47,801 bases of DNA from Aphodosoma sp045600865 (lineage in GTDB: Bacteria; Bacteroidota; Bacteroidia; Bacteroidales; Paludibacteraceae): the NCBI GenBank assembly GCA_045600865.1, contig JAZRYS010000275.1, forward strand, positions 1 to 47,801. The letters run 5' to 3'. The notes beneath the pieces are model-generated. The model saw only the letters and a list, made by a program, of their open reading frames with translations, had not been told where the DNA came from and ran no database searches. Position numbers and translations under genes: made by a program. How positions within the stretch are numbered: the first letter of the stretch is position 1; each line of letters opens with the position of its first letter. Below are positions 34,821-45,400 of the stretch, in pieces.

Positions 34821-34904
34821 AAGTTACCATTTAGTGCAGTTTACTACCATAAAAAGTTACCGTTTAGTGCAGTTTGCCACCATAAAAAGTTACCGTTTAG
34901 TGCA
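34821..34904. repeat. 33-bp tandem direct repeats, about 2.5 copies
   Basis: The unit starts AAGTTACCRTTTAGTGCAGT and continues RCYACCAT, and begins at 34821, 34854 and 34887 (period exactly 33); the third copy stops matching after 34904. There are no spacers, so it is not CRISPR-like. It lies 40 bp before the -7 box of the AAA_14 gene. Confidence 0.85.
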
Positions 34905-34943
34905 ATTATTTATATAAATCATGCCAGAGTCATATTTTTTTTG

Positions 34944-34951
34944 TATCTTTG
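34944..34951 (+). promoter_or_regulatory. -7 box for the AAA_14/DUF4143 gene
   Basis: TATCTTTG followed by GCAGCGAA. No convincing -33 TTTG is found at the usual distance; the 33-bp repeats end about 40 bp upstream and may supply activator sites. Confidence 0.55.
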
Positions 34952-35004
34952 CAGCGAATTAAATATTCAAGTGTGCAATTGTTAATTAACACAAAATCAG
35001 TGAT

Positions 35005-36285
35005 ATGGCAAATATAGAACAGATATTGCGGAATCAAAGAGCCGAGTTGTATGATGTTGACTTCACCTCATACGTGACGCGTAGAGAAGAAAAGGAAATA
35101 GATTTGGATAGTCAGTTGGCTCAGATTGTAATAGGTGTACGACGTAGTGGCAAGTCAACCTTGTGTCAGAAAGTCCTTGTCGAAAGTGGCGTCAAGTTTG
35201 CGTATGTCAATTGTGATGATGAGACTATTGCCTCGATTTCATCTTCGGAATTGTTGCAATTGCAGGAGACTTTGTATGTTGTGTATGGCGATTTTACGCA
35301 TCTGTTCATTGATGAAGTTCAGAATCTGGATAAGTGGCCTCTTTTCGTTAATCGACTGCTGAGGCAGAAGATACATCTCGTTCTTACCGGAAGCAATGCA
35401 AACCTTTTGAGCGATGAGCTCAGCTCGCATATCACTGGCAGGTATAACGAAATCCATCTTTATCCGTTCTCATTTTGTGATTATTGCCATGCGTTGTCCG
35501 TGGATGTCCAATCTCAGACCACCAAGTCGAAAGGACTTCGCCGACAGGCTCTTTGTGAATACTTAATGATGGGCGGTATGCCAGAGACGTTAGGCATGAA
35601 GCGCCAGGACAAGTATGTTCACACTTTGTTGGATGCTATCATAAATAAAGATATATGTCGCAGATACAAAGTGCGTTATCAGAAAACCTTGCAACAGATT
35701 GCAAACGGTCTTTTGGATAAAGTATGCCAGGAGGTAAACTATGCTGACGTGCAGAATGACTATAATATTGCTTCCATTCATACTGCAAAAAACTATGTCT
35801 CTTATATCGACAAAGCCTATCTTGTACGTCTTGTCCCGCGGTTTTCGTTTAAGAGCATCGAGCGGCAAAATTTCCGAAAAGCGTATGCGATAGATACTGC
35901 CTTTGTCTCTAATCACAACGAAGTTGTCCAACCCGAAAACTGGGGATGGAGATTGGAAAATGCCATAGCCATTGAACTATATAGACGAATGGAATATTCC
36001 GATGAACAATTATTTTATGTTCGTGAGAATCGCAATTATGAAGTTGATTTTATTGTGGTCAATAGGGGCAAAGTTCATGAGTTGGTGCAGGTTACATACA
36101 ATTTCACCGACCCAAGTGCGAAACTATACAATCGAGAGATTTCCGGCCTGATAAAAGGGGCAAAGGCAACTAACTGCAACCAACTGACGCTTGTCATGAT
36201 GGATGGTGAACCAAAGGACGTGCAAGTTGAAGGCTATACCATCCATTGTGTTTTGGCAGTAGATTGGTTATTACGCCAAAAATGA
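35005..36285 (+). CDS. AAA_14 / DUF4143 ATP-binding protein
   Basis: A 426-residue protein of the AAA_14 (PF13173) plus DUF4143 (PF13635) family, abundant and variable in gut anaerobes. The Walker A is 'GVRRSGKST' (about 44-52), Walker B 'HLFIDEVQNLDKW', and 'VLTGSNANLL' is a sensor-like strand. The C-terminal domain carries 'WGWRLENAIAIELYRR' and a nuclease-like 'YEVDFIVVNRGKVHELVQV' segment (D, then E-x-V where a nuclease would have E-x-K), so nuclease activity is doubtful. It is AT-richer than neighbouring genes and preceded by 33-bp repeats, which suggests recent arrival. Role unknown; cytoplasmic. Confidence 0.9.
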   Translation: MANIEQILRNQRAELYDVDFTSYVTRREEKEIDLDSQLAQIVIGVRRSGKSTLCQKVLVESGVKFAYVNCDDETIASISSSELLQLQETLYVVYGDFTHLFIDEVQNLDKWPLFVNRLLRQKIHLVLTGSNANLLSDELSSHITGRYNEIHLYPFSFCDYCHALSVDVQSQTTKSKGLRRQALCEYLMMGGMPETLGMKRQDKYVHTLLDAIINKDICRRYKVRYQKTLQQIANGLLDKVCQEVNYADVQNDYNIASIHTAKNYVSYIDKAYLVRLVPRFSFKSIERQNFRKAYAIDTAFVSNHNEVVQPENWGWRLENAIAIELYRRMEYSDEQLFYVRENRNYEVDFIVVNRGKVHELVQVTYNFTDPSAKLYNREISGLIKGAKATNCNQLTLVMMDGEPKDVQVEGYTIHCVLAVDWLLRQK

Positions 36286-36314
36286 TTAAGAGTTAAAGAT
36301 TTCGACATTTTCCC

Positions 36315-36345
36315 TTTGCAAAACAAAAAAATTGTTGTACCTTTG
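36315..36345 (+). promoter_or_regulatory. Promoter for giant adhesin 2
   Basis: TTTG (36315-36318), 19 nt, TACCTTTG (36338-36345). It gives a leader of about 100 nt that includes the G-tract hairpin. Confidence 0.75.
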
Positions 36346-36385
36346 CAACCGAATTGTGCTTAGGTGCAACAATTGTTGTATAGTG

Positions 36386-36413
36386 CCCCTCCGGACTATG
36401 TTCGGGGGGGGGG
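36386..36413 (+). promoter_or_regulatory. Leader hairpin with a 10-G tract
   Basis: CCCCTCCGGA (36386-36395), loop CTATG, TTCGGGGGGG (36401-36410), a 10-bp stem with two G-T wobbles. The G run extends to 36413 (ten G from 36404). It lies between promoter and ATG of adhesin 2. Slippage of the run would change the stem and leader length. Confidence 0.7.
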
Positions 36414-36419
36414 TAATTT

Positions 36420-36441
36420 GTTGAATATAAGTTGAATATAA
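36420..36441 (+). repeat. 11-bp tandem duplication in the adhesin 2 leader
   Basis: GTTGAATATAA occurs twice in perfect tandem (36420-36430, 36431-36441), 13 bp before the ATG, followed by AATACAATACAAT. Confidence 0.75.
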
Positions 36442-36454
36442 AATACAATACAAT

Positions 36455-39400
36455 ATGAAAAAGATTGTTTTATTATCGTTGATTGCTTTGGCGTTTTGTG
36501 TGTTTCCGACGAAAGTTTTAGCTCAAACTTGCGAAATACCATACGATTTCAGTGTCACAAGTATTGCTGAACGCACTGCGACACTAAAATGGAATCTCAA
36601 TGATGGGACGAAAACATCCTTCGACCTCGTTGTGTCGAAGGAGCAGCTCAGCGACCCGTTGACGGGTCAACTTCAGGATGTCACTGTTGCGGATGATGGT
36701 GGCATACGCAGGTGTACGCTTACTCATCTGACTCCAGATACACATTATCATGTATATATCCGTACAGATTGCGGAAATGATTCTAATTGGTGTTCCGTTG
36801 AATTCAATACTTTGCCACTTCGAGATTGTGGTAGCCCGCAATCTCAATCTATTGTCGTTGCCGATGGTACGGTTGAAAATGACACATTCCCTTTTTGGGG
36901 CATGCATTCCGATGATGCACCACAAAAAACACAATCTATCTATCCTAATTCAATGCTTTCAGACTTGTACGGAAAAACGATTACGAATCTGAAATATTAT
37001 GTAAGACTTCGATACCCATACGGCTATGGAAATATCGAATACGATATCAGGATGATGACCACCGACCAATCTACGCTTTCAGACTTTGTCTCTACCGAAA
37101 ATGCGACTCTTGTATATAGCGGTTCTCTCAATCCAAATGATTCATGTATGGAAATCACGTTAAATACTCCTTTCGAATATACTGGCGGAAACCTCTTGAT
37201 TGAGTTTGAGTTGAAGGCAATTGGTAATGGTATGGTTTGCGATTTCTACGGCACTGAAGAAAGTGCCTATGTAAGTTATGCACAAAAGTATAATTCATCA
37301 CATCAGTCAAAATTCCTTCCAAAGCTTGAATTCATGGCGTGCGAGGAAGCTCCTGCCTGCCCTGAAGTTACCGATATTGCCGTTACCGACATTGGAGATT
37401 ATTTTGCCACCATCTCCTGGACGAGGAGTGCAGGTACGTATGCCAACACTTCAGACATCTATTATAGTACTACTATAGTAGATGATTTTACCAATATTGT
37501 GCCGCAGATTACTGGCATTACCGGCACCTCTCAACTGATTACCGGTCTTGCTCAAGACACAACATACTATGTTTATGTCCGCACGCATTGCGATAAAGAT
37601 AACTACGATGATGGCATATCCGGCTGGGCAGGCGGAATATCATTCCCTACTCCTTTGTGTTGCCATATTCCTGGTACACCAGAAGTTGCAGTTACTGGCA
37701 AGCATACTGCCACTGTCACATGGACAAACACTTCGGGTGATGCGCAGCAGGCTGATAACTTCACCTATATTCTAAGCACCACACCTATCGCTGGGGCTGC
37801 CCTTGATAATACGACAGCAACTGCTTGTGACAGCACTCACGTCAATCTTGCCAATCTCAAGAGTGAGACGACTTACCATTTCTATGTAAGGAACGTATGT
37901 GCAGATTCCGAGTGCTCATCTCCTTGGGACAGCTGCCAGTTCACAACCCCAGTTGCGATGCCAGCCGTAATCAACCTTCAGGCGCACGACATCGCTCATA
38001 ATGCTTTTACCGCTACGTGGGAGTCGGACACTGCAAACTTTGCCGACGAGGCGGAGTGGGAGGTTGCCTGTGTAGCTCATGGTGCGCAACCAACCACATG
38101 GACCACAGTATTCGTTCCTGAATATTTTATATTCGGTCTTGAAGACAGTACAACCTACGATTTCTATGTGCGTGCCAAGAATAGCGACAGCTATAGCGCA
38201 AATGCAAAGATTGAAGTAACAACACTTTCAATTGAAGTGACATACGATTGCAAGGATGTAATCATAAATCTTTATAATAGCACAGTTAATCCTGTTCCGG
38301 TTTCTTCAGGATATAGTGGTTCATATACCGTCCAGATATATACTGCCAATGAATTATCAGCCAGCACTGCTGCTGGATATATCAGGAAGGTGGCGTTCTA
38401 TCAGACATATTGTCAAAATACTTCCGATTCTTCAAGATACAGGAAGAAAACCACTTTATGGATGGGCAACACAAACAAGGAAATATTCGATAGTAATCAA
38501 GAATGGATTCATGGGCTTACGCAGGTGATGAGCGAAAAGCCTATCGATTTCAATAAGAATGGCGACTGGGTTGAACTACAGCTGGATAATCCGTTCTTTT
38601 GGGATGGAACAAGCAACCTTGTTGTCGCAATGTTGGCGTATAGTAATAATGTAACGCAAACGCAGTTTGCTGGCTACGACAAAGGAAATGCCCATCTTGG
38701 AACTATGTGTGTCGGAGGAAATGGAAGTTCATGGAGCGTGACTGACGGTGTGCCTTCATATACGAATGGTGCTAGAATAACTGGTGCTCTTGCCGACATC
38801 AAACTCTGTTATAATTCATGCAGGCCTGTTGCCAATCTTAAGGTTGACAGCATAACTGCCACCACGGCACGTGCTCGTTGGTATCCAGGTGATGACGAGA
38901 CAAAATGGTACGTGTATAACAGCACTACTGAGATGTCGGATGACGAACTTGCTGCTCTTGAACCTGATGATTGTATCGAGGTAACCACCAATCCGGTGTA
39001 TAATCTCACTGGCCTTAGCCAAGACCATGATTACCATTTCTACGTACGTGCAGCATGTGGTGGAGCTGAGGGCAATAGTTTGTGGACTGAATATAGTTAT
39101 GCGACACCTGTTGTGTGTTCGGCTCCTGACAAGGCCGTTTGTTATCAAGCAATCAATAATACCATAGTGTTTACTGCAACAGCAGGAGAACTTGGAACAG
39201 TCGGTTCGTACGACTACCGATATTGGATGACAGGCTTGGATGACACTGATACTGTTACAGTGGTTGGTGAGTCGTCTCCGTTTACTGTCACTGGCTTGAC
39301 TGTCGGAGCGACTTATGATTGGGAGGTACGTGCAAACTGCACCGACACTGACGGGGGACCAAGCCGTTGGGTGAAGGGTAATAGAGCTCATGTTTGTGGC

Positions 39401-42400
39401 ACTGCTGACTTGCCTTACTTTAGTGATTTTGCTCAGTATGAAGATGACTTTGTGCCAGACTGCTGGACGATGCTGGAAGGTATGAACAATAGGAGCTTTG
39501 TGAAAATATCTAATAAAGTTTTGGCGTTCAAAGATACTTCATCCATCGCGACTCCTCGATTCAGTTTCACTGCGGGCGACTATAATATCACAATGGAGTT
39601 AAGTACAGGGTGCAATGATGGACAGTTAGATGTGATGTTTGCAACCGATCTAAGTGATGAATCGACTTATGACACTATCCATACCATTGATTTCTCTTTG
39701 ACAAAATCTTTCAATGCAACTTTGCCTTTGCATATCGCAGTAGATACTGCTGGCTATATAGTTCTGTCTCAGAAAAGCCACTGGGCTTATGAAAGCCATA
39801 TTTCTCATCTCAACATAGAACACGCTGCAGATGCTGATGATTGCCGAGAACTTATTGTGGGATATGATGGAAACACTAAATATACTCCTGTCTATTCTAA
39901 TTGGGATGCTTCGTATTCTGTGCAGATATATACTGCCGACGAACTAAAGGGTCAGGATTATCAGGCTGGCGACTTATCAAGCATTTCGTTCTATCAGACG
40001 TATTGCCAACAGGCTGAAGACAGTTCCAGATATCGCAAAGCTACGACTGTATGGATGGGTAATACCACAAAAGAATCATTCTCAGGTAGCAACGACTGGA
40101 TTGCGGGACTTACGCAAGTGATGAGAGAAAGACCTATCGACTTCAACAAGAATGGCGACTGGGTTGAACTTGCGTTGGACAGCACCTTCTCGTGGGATGG
40201 CGAAAGCAATCTGGCTGTTGCCGTGTTGGCTTATAGCGAGAAATATACTCAAATGTCTTTCCGTGGCGGAGTGACAGATGGTGTCAGCAGGAGTATATAT
40301 GCTTACCAAGATGATGTCACACCGACAATAGATAGTGCAGGAGTACCGTCAATAGCAAGCCATGGCATTTTGCCATCACGTGCCAACATCAAACTTTGCT
40401 ATGCACTTGGCTCTTGCCCTACGGTTACTGACATCACGGTCTCTGATATCACTGCGACATCTGCCACTGCACGTTGGACGTCCCGTGGTGAAGAAACAAC
40501 ATGGCACGTATATAACAGCACTACCAAGTTGACCGCTGCCGAGATTGCTGCGTTGACACAGTCTGAATATACTGTTGTCGATACCATGGCATACAATCTT
40601 GCAGGTCTTAACCAGGACAATGATTACTACATCTATGTGCGTGCAGCATGCGATGCTGATAATGTCAGCCGTTGGAGAAGTTACAAATACACAACTTTAT
40701 GTTCTTGTTCGACTCCTGTTTCGCCTACTGCCACTTCAGTGGCTGACAATTCCATCACGTTTACTGCAACCGCAGGTGAGGTTGGAACAGTCAGTTCGTA
40801 CGACTACAGGTATTGGAGAGCAGGTTCGGGTGACACTGTCACAGTGGTTGAGCAGTCTCCGTTTACAGTCAATGACATTAGTGGCGGTCTTTATGAATGG
40901 GAGGTGCGTGCAAACTGCACTAACACAGACGGAGGACCAAGCCACTGGGTGAAGGGTAATAGAGTTTATGTTTGCGGCACTGCTGACTTGCCTTACTATA
41001 ATGATTTCGAGCAGTATGGCGATGGTTCTATGCCAGACTGCTGGACGGTGTTGGACACTGCTACGATTGATGGAGATTCTTTGCCTGTAATTTATGATGG
41101 TCTTTTATTCTTTAGTGGTGTTTCTTCCATTGCAACACCTCAATTCAGTTTTCCTGCGGGCGATTATGGTATTACGGTAAATTTCTTAGAGGAATATGCT
41201 TCTAACGAAATGAGTTTGATGTTTGCAACAGACCTTGATGATAAATCAACATATACTACTATATATTCGATTGATTTGTCCTTATATGAAGAAACCTTCA
41301 ATGCGACCCTGCCTTTGCATTTTGATGCAGATGCTACTGGATATATCGTTTTGTCACATGCCAGTTGTTCTGAATGTTTTTGTGCTCTGCAATATCTCAA
41401 AATAGAACATATTGATGTTGACGACGATTGCAGTGAGTTTGTTGTTGGAAATGATGGAAATGTTTATCCAGTGCCAATTTATGGCCAAAATAATGCTTCG
41501 TATGTTGTACAGATATATACTGCTGACGAACTCAATGCACAAGGATATCAGGCTGGCGACATTTCAAACATTGCTTTCTATCAGACGCAATATAATGGCT
41601 CCGAAGAGAAGGGATATGAAAATGCTGTCACAGTATGGATGGGCAGTACTGTCAAGGAAAAATTTGATAGTGTGCGGGACTGGATTCCAGGACTTACGCA
41701 AGTGATGAGTGAAAAGTCTGTCAACTTCAACAAGAATGGCGACTGGGTTGAACTTCCGTTGGACAACACCTTCTCTTGGGATGGAACAAGCAATCTGGCT
41801 GTAGCCGTGCTGGCTAATCCAGTTAGAAACAGCGAAGGGAATGATTGTTATTTCCGAGGAGCATATAGTTCAGACAATGTCCGAAGAACTGTATTCGTTA
41901 GAAATAGTTATGATAAAATTACAGTGACCGATGGTGTGCCTTCTTCCAGTGACACCTATCAGACATCAAGTCGTGCCAACATCAAACTTTGCTATGCACT
42001 TGGCTCTTGTCCTGCCGTTACTGACATCACGGTCTCCGACATCACTACAACTTCGGCTACTGCACATTGGACAGCCCGTGGTGACGAGACAGCATGGCAC
42101 GTATATAACAGCGCCACAATGTTGACTGCTGCCGAGATTGCTGCACTTGAATCGGATGATTATACAGTTGTCCATACCACGGCATACAATCTTGCAGGTC
42201 TTAATCAGGACAATGATTACTATCTCTATGTGCGTGCAGCATGTGATGCTGATAATGTCAGTTGGTGGAAATATTGCAAATACACCACTTTATGTTCTTG
42301 TTCAACTCCGGTTTCACCTGTTGCTACTTCGATGGCTGACAATTCCATCACGTTTGCCGCAACCGCAGGTGAGGTTGGAACAGTCGGTTCGTACGACTTC

Positions 42401-45400
42401 CGGTATTGGATAACAGGCTCGGATGACACTGTCGCAGTGGCTGGTGTGCAGTCTCCGTTTACAGTAACCGGTTTGACTGTCGGAGATATCTACGACTGGG
42501 AGGTACGTGCAAACTGTACCAGTACTGTCGGTGGGCCAAGCCGCTGGGTGAAAGGTAATAGGGTTCACGTCTGCGGTACTGTTGACTTGCCTTACTTTAG
42601 CGATTTCGGGCAGTATGAAAACGGCTCAGTGCCAGACTGCTGGACGGTGCTGGACACTGCGACGATTGAGGGATATTATCCGCTTGTTTATTCGCCTGTA
42701 ATATATGAAGATTTTTTATTCCTTAGTGATGTTTCATCCATTGCAACGCCTCGATTCAGTTTCCCTGCGGGCGATTATGGCATTACAATGAAATTAGATA
42801 TTTACGATAAATGCGGACAGATGGATGTGATGTTTGCAACTGACCTCGGTGATGAATCAACGTATGATACTATCTATTCGATTGATATGTCCTTATATAA
42901 TACTGGAGTATTCAATGCGACCCTGCCTTTGCATATCGCCGCAAATACTACCGGATACATAGTTTTGTCCCGTACAGGTGCCAATGGAGTGTGTCAGCTT
43001 TATCTTCTCAAGATAGAGAATGCTGATATTGACGGAGACTGCAGTGAGTTTGTCTTGGGATATGAAGGAGGGTTTACCGATGCACCTGTCTTTTCTAATT
43101 TCGATGCTTCATACACTGTGCAGATATATACTGCTGGCGAACTCAATGCCCAGGGGTATCAGGCCGGCGACATATCAAGCATTGCATTCCATCAGACGGA
43201 TTACGGGGGCAATAATGAAAGAGCATATAGGAAAGCCACTACGGTATGGATAGGCAATACCACTAAAGAGTCGTTCATAAGTGATAATGACTGGATTGCA
43301 GGACTTACGCAAGTGATGAGTGAAAAACCTATCGACTTCAACAAGAAATGCGACTGGGTTGAACTTGCGTTGGACAATACATTCTATTGGGATGGCGAAA
43401 GCAACCTGGCTGTTGCCGTGTTGGCTTACAGTGAAGATTATACTCACATGTCTTTCCGTGGCGGAAAAACAGATGATGTCAACAGGACTATATTTGCTTA
43501 CCAAGATAATATCACACCAACAATCGACAGTGCAGGAGTGCCATCAATGACAATCCATAGGATTTCTCCATCACGTGCCAACATCAAACTATGCTTCGAC
43601 CCGGGAATTGATGTGGTAAAAGACAATGTCACATACACAATCTGCGGAACTGGAAATGACAATATGAAAATAACGAAAGCGGCATTTGATGAGGATGACT
43701 TGACAGCAGCTGATTTTGATATCACCTACGCTCCTTCGGATACCACTTCGCCTGCGAGCAGTTATCTTAACTACAAGCATAAGCTTGATGTTCCAGCGAC
43801 TCTGACAGACGGAGATGTCACTTATACCATTGTTGCCACTCATGGCGATGCCTTTGACGGAAATGGATTGAATGATACAGTTCGTGTGAACATACCTGCC
43901 GAGATGGAAGTTGTCGGCAAGCCTAAAAACGACAAGATCGCCATGAAAATCTCTGAAAACGAGATGCTATATAATGGAAATAAATACTATGTTTCGAAGG
44001 CTTACAAAGTGAACCTGTGTGATGGTGCAGCATTGACCCAGCGTCCGTTCGGTTATGATCAAACTTTGAATATTGAGTGTCCTTCAGTTGCAGAAAGCGA
44101 AATAGGTGACAATACGGGAGTGTTCAAAGCTTTCACTGGTGCAAAGTTATCTTTTCCAAAAAACTCTATAGCAAGGAAAGATCCGAACAACAAAAATCTG
44201 ATTGAGGCAAGGCTCAACGAAGACGAGGTGACAATAGATGTCAATAGGCTCAGCAAGATACGAATCGCCAAGACAGCTGTGGATGTTGCGCTTGATGACT
44301 TTATTGATGAGAATTGCGAGGAAGTGATGTTCCAGGCTGACCTCGTAGGCAGAACCTATCCTGAATGTTTCGCCGTGGCAAATATCCCTCTTGATGGATC
44401 CACCAAAATCAAAGCTGAATTTGCACTCAACAACAAAGAGTACTACTATTTCTCGCTGCCGTTTGATTGCATATATGGGAATATTAGAGTGAAGGTGGGA
44501 ACAACTGATGTCATAAGATGCAATTCTATAGAAGATGCAGTCAATTCAACTGAGACTGCCGTTCATCACTACGTGCTCTTCAAATGGGACGAGAGTGCAT
44601 ATACAAGCGATACGACCACAGGCTATGCTGCCTACTATATTAAATCAAAGTATGATACACTCAAGAAAAACAAAGGCTATGTGATTGCCATTGTTGAATC
44701 GGCAGATTGGTATGAAGCCAACAAGAATAATCCTGATACCTCGTTGGCTGTAATCGCAACATTCACTGCAAGCAATAATTATACAGAGATTGCTTCTTCG
44801 GAGAGCGAGGTGGAAATCCCTGTAACAAGGGCAGATGCCATGAATGCCTATAGCGGCTGGAACCTTGTGGGCAATCCATTCTATGGTTCTGTAAGGAGTT
44901 CGCAATACAGTTTCAACAAGTACGTGCGCAAGGTGCTGTTTGACAGGGGCGATACTGCCAAGGTTGAGGATTATGCACCAAACATTCCTGTTCTCAATGC
45001 GGAAATCAAGCCATTCGAGACAGTCTTCATACAGAAGAGCGATGCGGCAGGCAATGGAACGGTGACAGTATCGGGCACTTCGCCAGAACAAGATATGCAG
45101 CGTGCCCCTGCAATATTGCCGGAATATGTCACCATAACTCTAAACGACAACAGTCGTATGATTGACCGCACGACTATAATCAGTAACGTGTTGTCGTCCG
45201 ATGACTTCCTGCAGCAGGAAGACCTTCTCAAGGGTCACCAGAGCAGCAACGAGATCTACACCCAGTATGGCGACTTCGACTTCTCATTCAACGAGATGAA
45301 CATCAGCGAGGGTGAGAAGGTGATACCTCTCGCCGTGAAGGTTGCTGCCGAAGGCGACTACACCATAGCTATGAGCAGCGAGCTGTCGAACTACAACATC

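Noticed and set aside
34821..34904. Possible CRISPR array
   Set aside because: The 33-bp units are directly adjacent with no unique spacers and no cas genes are in the window.
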